A stretch of DNA of 64,000 bases from Gemmata palustris (lineage in GTDB: Bacteria; Planctomycetota; Planctomycetia; Gemmatales; Gemmataceae): contig NZ_JAGKQQ010000002.1 in the NCBI RefSeq assembly GCF_017939745.1, positions 496,001 through 560,000 on the forward strand, given 5' to 3'. The notes beneath the pieces were generated by a model. That model was not told where the DNA came from, searched no databases, and worked only from the letters and a program-made list of their open reading frames with translations. The first letter of the stretch is position 1, and each line of letters opens with the position of its first letter. A program made the position numbers and the translations under genes. Positions 23,764 to 32,078 of the stretch are shown piece after piece.

Positions 23764-25950
23764 TCACACTTCCTTGACGACGATCCGCGTCCCCTCGACC
23801 GCGATCACCTGGACCCGGGTGCCGGACGGGATGAACCCGCCGTCCGAAACCACGTCCACGAACTTCTCCCCGAACCGTACTACGCCCGCCGGCCGTAACG
23901 GGGTCGTGCTCGCGCCGATCGCGCCGAGGAGCTCCGCGGCCGCGCTCGCCCCGGGCAACTGTGATTCGACGGCGTTCGCCTGGTCGCTGGGCGGGTTCAG
24001 CATCATCCGGTTCGCGTAGGGCACTTGCGGCAGGAACCGCGCGATCACGAACGCCGCGACCATCGCGCCCATCATCGCGAACAGGTACGTGGAGATCCGC
24101 ACCCCGAGCGGGACCGCCTCCTCCCAGGTCTGCGGAAAGCGCTCCAGCGTGACCAGTCCCAACCCGGCCAGCATGAACAACACGCCGCTGATCCCGCACA
24201 CCCCGAACCCGGGCAGCACGAAGATTTCCAACCCGATCAGCACCAACCCGAGGAGGAACAGCAGCAGCGCGAGCACGAACATTTCGCCGCTGAACCGCGA
24301 CTGCGACCAGAACACCATGATGAAGCACACGGCCGCGACGATCCCCGGTACGGTCAGCCCCGGCACCTTCAGTTCGAGGATCAACCCGATGAACCCGATC
24401 ATCACGAGGATAACGGTCACCGCGGGGATGCGCAAGAACTCGGCGAACTTGTCGAGCCAGCCCGGGTCCGGGCTCTTCGCTTTACCCAAACCGTAAGCGC
24501 TGCACACCTCGTCCACGCTGGTCGTCGGGACCGTGAGCCGAGCCACGCCGAGTTCGGCCGCGAGGGTCGCGCTCAGTTCGAGCCGCTTGCCCGGTTGCTT
24601 CACGACCCGCCCCTGCTTCCACTGCCCGGGGCTGGCCTTCTGTTCGGTTTCAAATTCGGAGCGCGTCATGAGCTTCCGCTTGTTGCGGTTGTTGCCCTCG
24701 CCCTCGGCGCGGACGACCTCCAGGTCGCGGTTGAGCATCCCCTCGAACAGCACCCCGGGGTAGCCGCGCTGTTCGGCGAAGTCGCGCAGGCTCTGGCGCT
24801 CGGCGGCGACGGCGGACGGCTTCGCGCTCTTGGTGTAGCGCTCGAAGTTCCCAAAATCGGCCTCTTTCGCCTCGCCCTCGGCCCCCTTCGGCTTGGTCAT
24901 CACGATCTCGGAGCACCCGAGCGCCACGACCGCGGCCGCGTCGGGCGCGGATTCCGGGACGAACCCGATGATGAGCAGGGCGTCGTCGCCGCTCTGCGCC
25001 TTCACGAGGTCGTCGGCCAGCCCGCGCGCCGCTTCCAGATCGGTCCCGCCGCAACTCAGGACCAGAATGAGAACGTTCCCCTTCCTCTTGCGCACGTCGC
25101 GAATGACGCGGTTCACGGACTCCTTCATCGCGCCGTCCACGTCCCCCTTGAGGGCCCACTGGTACGCATCGGGCGTGCGCCCGGCGAGCGGGTCGTCGCG
25201 GAGCGGCGGGAGCCCGAACAGTTCCGCGATCTCGCGCCGGTTCTCGGCGGTCCCGCTGGCCAGTTCGACGGCGCGCGCGACCGGGGCCGGGTAGCTCGCG
25301 ACCTGGTTGTCCTGGACGCCGTTCACCGGCGCCGCCCCCACGACCTGCTTCAGCGAATCCGGGGTGTTCGCGTCCGCGTACCGGGGGGCGCCCTCTTTCG
25401 TTACGCCCTTCACCAGCGCCACGTTGGGGTCGAACATTTTCTGGACGATGGGCCAGCGGTCGTCGCGGTTGAACCGGGTCTTGTACGCGACCTGCTCGGA
25501 CGCCTCCAACGGGGGCACGCCCTCGACCACGACGGGGCCGAGGGCGCCGGCCTTGCTCATCACCACCTCTTTACACGCGAGCACCGGGAGCACCGTGTGT
25601 CCGGTCACCGGCGCGTGAACGAAACCGATGGTCTTCACGCCCGCCATTTTGGGGCTGCTCAGGAACTTGGCGAGGTCGGAGCACGGGCCGAAGTTGGTGG
25701 TCGCCGCGGGCTTGCCGTCGGGGTTGAAGTCGAGCACCACGATCCACACGCGGCGCTCCTCGTTCTTCTCGTTGACGCGCGCGTTGATCTGGTTCTCGAT
25801 CCGCGTGGCGACGTCGCTGGTGATCGGGTTCTGAACGGTCACGAACAGCGCACTGTTCGCGTCTTGCGCGCCCGCGACGGACCCGAACAGCGACACCAAA
25901 ACGATGGCCGGGGCAACAATGCCCGTCCAGCGGCGCAGAGAGAAGAGCAT
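23764..25950 (-). CDS. Long NfeD/ClpP-class membrane protein (nodulation efficiency D, NfeD1b type)
   Basis: 728 residues from ATG 25950. A signal peptide (about 1-28) is followed by two ClpP/crotonase-like units: residues about 33-180 (LFVTVQNPITSDVATRIENQ, then HTVLPVLACKEVVMSKAGAL) and about 300-480 (NVLILVLSCGGTDLEAARGL, then AAAVVALGCSEIVMTKPKGA). Next come four to five membrane helices (about 535-660) and a C-terminal NfeD OB domain (STTPLRPAGVVRFGEKFVDV, SGTRVQVIAVEGTRIVV). In active NfeD proteases the catalytic Ser lies in an ASAG-type motif before the cADxIvM block. Here those positions read VTGHTVLP and DAAAVVA, so no catalytic serine is evident and it is probably a structural partner of FloA. 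First gene of the flotillin operon. Confidence 0.88.
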   Translation of the reverse strand: MLFSLRRWTGIVAPAIVLVSLFGSVAGAQDANSALFVTVQNPITSDVATRIENQINARVNEKNEERRVWIVVLDFNPDGKPAATTNFGPCSDLAKFLSSPKMAGVKTIGFVHAPVTGHTVLPVLACKEVVMSKAGALGPVVVEGVPPLEASEQVAYKTRFNRDDRWPIVQKMFDPNVALVKGVTKEGAPRYADANTPDSLKQVVGAAPVNGVQDNQVASYPAPVARAVELASGTAENRREIAELFGLPPLRDDPLAGRTPDAYQWALKGDVDGAMKESVNRVIRDVRKRKGNVLILVLSCGGTDLEAARGLADDLVKAQSGDDALLIIGFVPESAPDAAAVVALGCSEIVMTKPKGAEGEAKEADFGNFERYTKSAKPSAVAAERQSLRDFAEQRGYPGVLFEGMLNRDLEVVRAEGEGNNRNKRKLMTRSEFETEQKASPGQWKQGRVVKQPGKRLELSATLAAELGVARLTVPTTSVDEVCSAYGLGKAKSPDPGWLDKFAEFLRIPAVTVILVMIGFIGLILELKVPGLTVPGIVAAVCFIMVFWSQSRFSGEMFVLALLLFLLGLVLIGLEIFVLPGFGVCGISGVLFMLAGLGLVTLERFPQTWEEAVPLGVRISTYLFAMMGAMVAAFVIARFLPQVPYANRMMLNPPSDQANAVESQLPGASAAAELLGAIGASTTPLRPAGVVRFGEKFVDVVSDGGFIPSGTRVQVIAVEGTRIVVKEV

Positions 25951-26392
25951 TGGTAGTCGTTCCTTCAGAGTGCGCTCGGATGGTTCTCCACCCCCGCCCA
26001 CTTGTTCAGATTATAACGCCGCAGCAGGCCGGGACCAAAGAACGTTCCGGGTACTCCGTCGCGCGGCCCCGCAAGCCGGCACACGCTTCGCATTCTCACT
26101 ACCAAACGCTCGCGATGCACACACCCAATCGGGCCGGGGCACACAATTGAGGGCCGGTTGTGCCGAGTTTAGCGAGTTAATCTGCACAGTTTGAGTGAGA
26201 TAACCCGATTCCCCGCCATCAAGGGGATTGAAGGAAGCAACAAGGCGGATTAACTTTATGGAAGATGGTGTAGATGGGGGTTTTAAGGGACCGGCGGGTT
26301 CGGCGGTGCCAGTGACGAGTCGGCCCGGGGGTGGCGTGACGAGTCGTTCCCCTTCACGGATCGAAGACGGAACGGCCGATCGGGGTAGCGTC
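25951..26392. other. Divergent intergenic region between NfeD and fabF
   Basis: About 440 bp, relatively AT-rich from 26160 to 26290, that must hold promoters for the leftward flotillin operon and rightward fabF. I see no RNA gene, repeat or clear operator. A frame open from 26228 into fabF adds a Gly/Ser-rich stretch without protein character. Confidence 0.5.
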
Positions 26393-27685
26393 ATGCGCAG
26401 GGTGGTAATTTCCGGACTGGGCGTCGTTGCGCCCAACGGGGTCGGTAAAGACGCCTTTTGGCAGGCGTGCGTGGACGGGCACAGCGGCATCGGGCCGATC
26501 CGCTCGTTCGACGCCTCGAACCACCCAATCCGGGTGGCGGGCGAGGTGCTCGATTTCGACCCGGAACCGTTCATCCCGGACAAGTTCCGCAAATCGGTCA
26601 AGGTCATGGGCCGGGCCGCGAAGTTCGGCATCGGCGCCGCGGGGCTGGCCGTTTCGGACAGCGGACTCGACGTCGCCGGCATGGACCCGGAGCGGTTCGG
26701 CGTGGTGATGGGCACGGGCCTCGTGCCGATGGATTTGGGCGAACTCGCGCCGCTCCTCGCGCGCGCCTGCCAGGAAGACGGCGAGTTCGACGAGACGAAG
26801 CTCCCGGACCCGAACCGGACGGATTCGCCGCTGTTCCCGCTGTGGCTGCTGAAATACCTGCCGAACATGGTGGCGGCGCACATCTCGATGGCGTTCAACT
26901 GCCAGGGGCCGAACAACACGGTGGTGACCGCGTGCGTGGCCGGTACGCAGGCCGTGGGCGAGGGGTACCGGCTCGTGGCCCGGGGCGACGCGGACGTGAT
27001 GCTGTGCGGCGGGGCGGACAGTCGGATCGACCCGCTCATGCTCCTCGCGTACACCGCACTGGGCACGCTCAGCAAATCGAACGGGCGCGCGCCGGAGGAG
27101 CGCTCGCGCCCTTTCGACCGGCTCCGTGACGGGTTCGTGATTAGCGAAGGCGCCGCGGTCCTGGTGCTCGAAGAGTACGAGCGGGCGAAGGCCCGGAACG
27201 CACCGATCTACGCGGAAGTGAAGGGTTGGGGCAGCACGTTCGATGCGTACTCCGTGACGAAGCCGGACCCGGAAGGGCGCGGCGGCGCGCGGGCGATCCA
27301 GTCGGCCCTGACGGAAGCGGAAGTGGACTTCCGCGACGTCGGGTACATCAACGCCCACGGCACCAGCACGAAGCTGAACGACCTGATGGAAACGGCGGCC
27401 GTGAAGCGCGTGTTCGGCGAGCACGCCAGGAGAGTTCAGCTCTCCTCGATCAAGTCCATGATCGGACACTCCATCGGCGCGAGTGGCGCGATTGAAGCGG
27501 CTGCGCTGGCGATGAGCTTAAAGACGCAGGTGTACCCGCCGACGATCAACCTGACGAACCCGGACCCGGCGTGCGACCTGGACTACATCCCGAACACCGC
27601 CCGCGAAGCGAAAGTGAAGTACGGCCTGTCCACGAGCTTCGGCTTCGGCGGACAGAACGGCGCGCTGGTGATGGCCGCGGTGTAG
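26393..27685 (+). CDS. fabF: Beta-ketoacyl-ACP synthase II
   Basis: 430 residues from ATG 26393 (MRRVVISGLGVVAPNGVGKD). All three catalytic residues are present: Cys in VVTACVAGTQA, His in NAHGTSTKLND and His in KSMIGHSIGASG. The terminal STSFGFGGQNGALVM is the FabF GFGG motif. It condenses malonyl-ACP with acyl-ACP in fatty acid elongation. TACVAG rather than TACAAG and a longer loop (GTGLVPMDLGELAPLLARAC) suggest a planctomycete FabF variant; a role in a secondary pathway cannot be excluded because no acyl-carrier gene is adjacent. Confidence 0.93.
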   Translation: MRRVVISGLGVVAPNGVGKDAFWQACVDGHSGIGPIRSFDASNHPIRVAGEVLDFDPEPFIPDKFRKSVKVMGRAAKFGIGAAGLAVSDSGLDVAGMDPERFGVVMGTGLVPMDLGELAPLLARACQEDGEFDETKLPDPNRTDSPLFPLWLLKYLPNMVAAHISMAFNCQGPNNTVVTACVAGTQAVGEGYRLVARGDADVMLCGGADSRIDPLMLLAYTALGTLSKSNGRAPEERSRPFDRLRDGFVISEGAAVLVLEEYERAKARNAPIYAEVKGWGSTFDAYSVTKPDPEGRGGARAIQSALTEAEVDFRDVGYINAHGTSTKLNDLMETAAVKRVFGEHARRVQLSSIKSMIGHSIGASGAIEAAALAMSLKTQVYPPTINLTNPDPACDLDYIPNTAREAKVKYGLSTSFGFGGQNGALVMAAV

Positions 27686-27700
27686 CAGAATCGCTCGGTT

Positions 27701-27726
27701 GAGCGGCCCTCTGCTCAAGGCCGCTC
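27701..27726. terminator. Hairpin after fabF
   Basis: GAGCGGCC and GGCCGCTC separated by 10 nt, 15 bp past the fabF stop and overlapping the end of the opposing frame. No T-run. Confidence 0.4.
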
Positions 27727-28067
27727 AGCGCCCTTCCCTACTTCACCAACCGCCCACGTCCCCGTGCCGAGCGCGTGTTTGTCCACATACACGACAGCCA
27801 CGCACAGCTCCTTCCCAGCGATCGCGAGTCGAGCCGTCTGGGTGTAGTAAGCCGTACACTCCCGGCGCGACGCGATCACCCGCGCCGGTTCGATTAGCGG
27901 GAAAACCACCTGCTCCCCGGTGGCCTTTTGCTGGAGCAGGTTCTTCACGATCGTGATGTCATCGCGGCACTCTTCAAAACGAACCGGACTGGCCACACCA
28001 GTCCGCGGCACCAATCCACAAATAGTTGTTCGTTGACTGGCACCGGCGCCGTTCGCACAATCACCAC
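27715..28067 (-). pseudogene. Probable frameshifted small gene of unknown family
   Basis: Two minus-strand frames read like one small protein. From GTG 28067 the first gives IVRTAPVPVNEQLFVDWCRG followed by LVWPVRF. One frame over, the text continues FEECRDDITIVKNLLQQKAT, then EQVVFPLIEPARVIASRREC and ARLAIAGKELCVAVVYVDKH, ending at 27715. The switch falls near 28000 in GTCCGGTTCG. The codon pattern is less GC-rich than in shadows. A shorter intact alternative starts at GTG 27948 (77 residues). Family not recognised; an assembly error could also explain it. Confidence 0.4.
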
Positions 28068-28098
28068 ATCCCCGACCGCGATCCCCTCGGTAGTGCCG

Positions 28099-28635
28099 AT
28101 GCCGTTCAACCCGCGCGTGTTCTTCCGCAAGGCGCACCGTTGGGGCGCGATCGTCGTCGCGGTCCCGCTCTTCCTGGTGCTCACCACCGGGGTGTTGCTC
28201 CAGCTCCGAAAAGAGATTTCGTGGGTGCAACCGCCCACGAATAAGGGCAAAGGGAAACAACCGACGGTGTCGATGGACGCGATCCTCGCCGCGGCGAAGT
28301 CGGTGCCCGAAGCGGGCGTGTCGTCGTGGGCGGACATCGACCGCGTGGACGTGCGCCCCAAAGACGGCATCGTGAAGGTGCAGTGCAAATCGCGCTGGGA
28401 AGTGCAGGTCGATTTCCAGACGGGCGAGGTGCTCCAGTCCGCGTACCGGCGCCAGGAACTGCTTGTGGACTTGCATGAGGGGAGCTGGTTCGCGGAGTCC
28501 GTGCGCCTGTACGTGTTCCTCCCGGCCGCGGTGATCGTGATCGGGCTGTGGGCGACGGGAATGTACCTGTTCGTGCTCCCCCTTGCTGTAAGATGGCGAA
28601 AGAAATCCCCGCCCCCGCCCACCTCACCCGCATGA
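28099..28635 (+). CDS. PepSY-associated membrane protein
   Basis: 178 residues from ATG 28099. The form is helix (about 13-35, GAIVVAVPLFLVLTTGVLLQ), periplasmic PepSY-like domain (about 60-120, containing IDRVDVRPKDGIVKVQCKSR and WEVQVDFQTGEVLQSAYRRQ), DLHEGSWF motif and a second helix (about 137-160). The HEG.W motif between domain and helix is characteristic of the PepSY-TM family, here in the short two-helix form. Likely inner-membrane. Its TGA overlaps the start of the next gene (ATGA), so the two are coupled. Confidence 0.85.
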   Translation: MPFNPRVFFRKAHRWGAIVVAVPLFLVLTTGVLLQLRKEISWVQPPTNKGKGKQPTVSMDAILAAAKSVPEAGVSSWADIDRVDVRPKDGIVKVQCKSRWEVQVDFQTGEVLQSAYRRQELLVDLHEGSWFAESVRLYVFLPAAVIVIGLWATGMYLFVLPLAVRWRKKSPPPPTSPA

Positions 28636-29102
28636 CCGCACTCCGCCGGTTCCTGGTCGTTCAGCTCCTCCTGCTCTGGCAGGGCGGGTTCCTGTTCTAC
28701 ACCGCGTGCGTGGTCCCCATCGGGACGCGCGTCCTCGGTTCGGGCGCGGCACAGGGCGCAATCACCGCCCGCGTAACGGACGTGCTGAACGTCATCGGCG
28801 CGGTCGCGCTCGCGGGACTGGCACTCGACTTGATCTTCGCGCGCGATCCCGCCCGGCGCCGGACCGTGTACCGGTGGGTCGCCTGGGGAGTCGCGCTCGC
28901 GTGTCAGGTGGGGCTGTTCTACCTGCACCTGCGGTTGGAATCGTACATGGACGAAGAGCGGCGGTTCGTCATGGTCCTGCCGCCGTTCTACCCGACGCAC
29001 CGCGTCTACTTGTGGACGAGCACCGTGCAGTGGGCCGCGTGCCTGTTATTGACGTGGGGAACGTTACGAGCGTGGCACGCCGAAGCCGGAGGGCAAAAGT
29101 AA
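28632..29102 (+). CDS. Four-helix membrane protein coupled to the PepSY gene
   Basis: 156 residues from ATG 28632, whose ATGA overlaps the upstream stop, a strong reason for this start over ATG 28593. Hydrophobic segments lie at about 4-25, 48-70, 81-100 and 128-148, with a periplasmic or cytosolic stretch LRLESYMDEERRFVMVLPPF. The layout resembles DUF4149-type membrane proteins (FLVVQLLLLWQGGFLFYTAC then VPIGTRVL). Function unknown; probably a partner of the PepSY protein. Confidence 0.8.
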   Translation: MTALRRFLVVQLLLLWQGGFLFYTACVVPIGTRVLGSGAAQGAITARVTDVLNVIGAVALAGLALDLIFARDPARRRTVYRWVAWGVALACQVGLFYLHLRLESYMDEERRFVMVLPPFYPTHRVYLWTSTVQWAACLLLTWGTLRAWHAEAGGQK

Positions 29103-29208
29103 GGAAGCGGAATGTTGCACCGGGCGGAAGTAGTGCTCTTCGCCCCGGAGGGGCCGACTTTCGTAGCACAGGGCGGGAGCCCGGTGCGTGCTGTGTGCTT
29201 CCCCGCGC

Positions 29209-31125
29209 CTACTTCTGCTCCACCAACTCCTCGATGCTCGCGGACTCGATGCGAATGAGGCCGCTCTTGACCTCGACGCGGAGTTCGGTGGCGCGCAGCC
29301 CGGCGTCCGAAGTGCTGCCGAGGAGTTGGCGGTTGAACCAGACCGTCAGCGTGTCGCCGGCGCGCGCGTACTTCAGTTGCACATACGGCGATAGCCCGTC
29401 GTCCGCGCGGTCTTTCGCGGTCGGCAGCGGCACGGCGGAACCCACCGGCTCGAACGCCCCCGTCGGCCCCGCCCGCTTACCGAACGCGGCCCCCGTAACG
29501 CGGTCCAAGCGCACGAGCCACTGCGCCGCGGACGCGGGCGGACCGTCGGCCGTGGCGAGCACCAGGTCCACGGCCGCGACCTCGTGCGGGCACAGGTCCA
29601 GCGCGACGCTGAAGTTCGGTAGCTCTGGTAACGCGCGCGTCACCGTCCCGCGCCCGGTCAGAACGGACTTCTTCTCCCCGTCCAGCTCGATGTCCAGGTT
29701 CTTTCCGCTCCAGGGGAGCACGGTCTTGCCGTCGAAGAGTGCGTGCTGCGCTCCGGCAACGTAGGTCGCGGGCGCTTTCGCGGGTGCGGTTTCCGGGGGC
29801 CGATTGAACGCCCCGGTAAGAACCGCCACCCCCGCGGCAGCGCTGAGAAGGAACACCCCAGCGGCCCCCGCGAAGACCCAGCGCTTGCGCTTCGGGCGCG
29901 GGCTCGGTGCCGGCACGTCGGGGGCGGGAGCCGGGACCGCGCGCGCGGCCGGGAACCCGGCCCCACTGAACGAACCATCGAGGCACGGCAGTGCATCGAT
30001 GCGCGCGATCAAGTCCTTGTAACTGGCCGGGCGGTCCTTTGCGTCGGGCGCCATCAGTGCGGCCACGAGTTCTACCGTTGACTCGGAAATCGGCTCCGGG
30101 AGGCGCGGCGGCGGCCCGGACTTCTGAGCCATCACGTCGAACACGGTAAGGCCGTCGAACGGGATGCGGCCCGCGAGGACGTGAAATAGCGTCACGCCGA
30201 GCGAGTACATATCGGCCAGCGCGTCCACCGGTCCGCCGCGGAACTGTTCCGGCGCCATGTACACCGGCGTGCCGAGGATGAGGCCCGCCGTGGTCCGCGC
30301 GGATTCGGCCTCGTCCGGGCCGCGCTGCGTGAGCGCGAGCCCGAAATCGGTCACCTTTACCATCGGCACCCCGGCCGGGAGCGGGAACCCCGTCGGCGGC
30401 GGCACCAGGAACAGGTTCGCGGGCTTCACGTCGCGGTGAATCACCCCGTGCCGGGCCGCGTGGTCGAGCGCCGCGGCCGTCTGGCGCGCGACCAGCCACG
30501 CGGTGCGCTCGTCGAGCGGGCCGTCGCGCGCGAGGCGCTGACTCAGGTCTTCGCCGTCGAGCAACTCCATCGCGAAGAACGCGCGCCCCTCCGTGTGCCC
30601 GCAGTCGTACACGGCGACGATGTTCGGGTGCTGCAACCGGGCCAGGGACACCGCTTCCTGCTCGAACCGGGCGATCACGTCGTTCGTGGTTCCGCGCGCC
30701 ATCAGGACCGTTTTCAGCGCGACGACGCGGTTCAGTTTCTTCTGCACGGCGCGGTACACGATCCCGCACGCGCCGGTGCCGAGCGTGCCCTGCAACTCGT
30801 ACCCCGGGACGGAATCCAGCGGCACGAACGCCGACTCCTCCGCCGAGGAATCGAGGAGGTGGTTCGACGCGGACACGACCGTCTCGGTGAGCGGGCGCGG
30901 CGCCGGCGGGGAAACGGACAGGGGCGGCTCGGAGCTCGAAATGATGGTCGCGAGGTGCGGGAACGTCAGGTCCGGTACGGTTTCCGCGGTCACCCACGTC
31001 CGCCGATCGCGGCTGACGCGGTCGGTGGGGCGCAGCGCCCCGGCGGCGGCGCGGGTGCGCAACTCGCTCTCGGAAAGGGGGCCGTCCGTTCGGCCGCCCG
31101 CATCAATGTACCACTCGTTCGCCAT
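29209..31125 (-). CDS. GYF-domain transmembrane Ser/Thr kinase with DUF1080-like exterior domain
   Basis: 638 residues. An N-terminal GYF_2-like module (WYIDAGGRTDGPLSESELRT, about 5-50) is followed by a kinase domain (about 105-370): GTGACGIVYRA (last Gly of the loop is Cys), VVALKTV Lys, HRDVKPANLFL and VTDFGLAL, plus GTPVYMAPEQFRGG. A membrane helix lies at about 418-440 after a basic stretch PRPKRKRW. The exterior part (about 460-638) has ALFDGKTVLPWSGKNLDIEL and TLTVWFNRQLLG, resembling the DUF1080/laminin-G-like 3-keto-disaccharide hydrolase family and probably a ligand-binding sensor. Inner membrane, cytosolic kinase. Confidence 0.92.
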   Translation of the reverse strand: MANEWYIDAGGRTDGPLSESELRTRAAAGALRPTDRVSRDRRTWVTAETVPDLTFPHLATIISSSEPPLSVSPPAPRPLTETVVSASNHLLDSSAEESAFVPLDSVPGYELQGTLGTGACGIVYRAVQKKLNRVVALKTVLMARGTTNDVIARFEQEAVSLARLQHPNIVAVYDCGHTEGRAFFAMELLDGEDLSQRLARDGPLDERTAWLVARQTAAALDHAARHGVIHRDVKPANLFLVPPPTGFPLPAGVPMVKVTDFGLALTQRGPDEAESARTTAGLILGTPVYMAPEQFRGGPVDALADMYSLGVTLFHVLAGRIPFDGLTVFDVMAQKSGPPPRLPEPISESTVELVAALMAPDAKDRPASYKDLIARIDALPCLDGSFSGAGFPAARAVPAPAPDVPAPSPRPKRKRWVFAGAAGVFLLSAAAGVAVLTGAFNRPPETAPAKAPATYVAGAQHALFDGKTVLPWSGKNLDIELDGEKKSVLTGRGTVTRALPELPNFSVALDLCPHEVAAVDLVLATADGPPASAAQWLVRLDRVTGAAFGKRAGPTGAFEPVGSAVPLPTAKDRADDGLSPYVQLKYARAGDTLTVWFNRQLLGSTSDAGLRATELRVEVKSGLIRIESASIEELVEQK

Positions 31126-31178
31126 GCGAGAAGATTACCCACCAGGTCCGTCGGCCGGGTCCGCGCGTGCGGGCGATG

Positions 31179-31823
31179 TCACTTCTTGCCGTTTAACTTA
31201 TCCAGTCGGGCGAGAAGTGATTGGACCGAGGGCCGGTCCGTCGTGTCCTCGCCGACAAAGGCGAAGACCGCGTTCCCCTTCTTGTCCAGAATGTACGTCG
31301 AGGGCTTCGCGAGATCGCCCTTAATTCCGAGCGCGTTGACCGCCTTCAGGTCCGTATCGAGGAGCAGCGCGAACGGCACGTTCGGGCTCCCACTCTCCCC
31401 ATCAACCTTGCCGTCGTGGAGGAACTGCGGCAACTTGTCTTTCGGGCCGGGGAACACCATCAGGATCTCCGCGTCTCGCTTCTTGAACTCGTCGTAGTTG
31501 GCGGTCAGCGCGTTGACTTGCGCGAGGCACCCGGGGCAGAACAGCCCGCCGGGGTACCGGGGCATCCCCTTCACCACGACCAGAACCACGTTCGATTTAC
31601 CGCGGAACGACGCGAGATCGACGTCCTTGCCGTTCGTATCGACGAACTGGAGCGGCATGCTCTCGCCGGACACGGTCCGGTTCGGCTCCTTGTTGTGGAA
31701 CCGGCCCGCGACCGCCTTCAGGTCCGGCGGGCCGTACATTGGCGCGGGCAGGTCCGACGAACCGCCGCACCCGGCGAGGGCGGCGAGAAGCGCGAACAGT
31801 CCGGCGGCGGTGAGGGAGCGCAT
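31179..31823 (-). CDS. Redoxin-domain lipoprotein (AhpC/TSA-like)
   Basis: 214 residues. The start MRSLTAAGLFALLAALAGCG has a lipobox LAGC (Cys 18). The thioredoxin-fold domain (about 50-205) shows VDLASFRGKSNVVLVVVKGM, the redox motif FCPGCLAQVNALTANYDEFK, VMVFPGP and KPSTYILDKKGNAVFAF, the layout of peroxiredoxin-like proteins that carry CxxC. It could act as a periplasmic thiol peroxidase or reductase. A single gene, 54 bp from the kinase that follows in the same direction. Confidence 0.88.
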   Translation of the reverse strand: MRSLTAAGLFALLAALAGCGGSSDLPAPMYGPPDLKAVAGRFHNKEPNRTVSGESMPLQFVDTNGKDVDLASFRGKSNVVLVVVKGMPRYPGGLFCPGCLAQVNALTANYDEFKKRDAEILMVFPGPKDKLPQFLHDGKVDGESGSPNVPFALLLDTDLKAVNALGIKGDLAKPSTYILDKKGNAVFAFVGEDTTDRPSVQSLLARLDKLNGKK

Positions 31824-31932
31824 ATCGACCCCGAAACGATGAGCGACCTTGCCCCTGTTCTATACGCCCGGAGCCCCCACGCGGTTTCCCGGGCGCCGGT
31901 TTCGGCCCGCGGCGCCGATTTCGGGAGGGGGG

Positions 31933-32024
31933 CCGCTCGCTCCGCGAGTAGGTGGGGCGACGAGGCGCGGGCGGCTCGAATGATTCACTTCACTGCAAAA
32001 GCCACCCGCTCGCGGAGCGAGCGG
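31933..32024. repeat. Palindromic element, family 3 (CCGCTCGCTCCGCGAG arms)
   Basis: Perfect 16-nt arms at 31933-31948 and 32009-32024; with two mismatches the pairing extends to 23 nt (GGTGG against CCACC). It lies in the 255-bp gap between the sensor kinase and the redoxin gene. It is unlike families 1 and 2 in sequence. Confidence 0.75.
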
Positions 32025-32078
32025 ACCACACTACCGAAGTCACTCACGGGGCGCGTGCGGTTCCCGGCGCCTCGCGCT

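Noticed and set aside
24025-25956. 643-codon plus-strand frame across the NfeD gene
   Set aside because: Composition is typical of antisense GC-rich frames; the minus strand has signal peptide, membrane helices and NfeD motifs.
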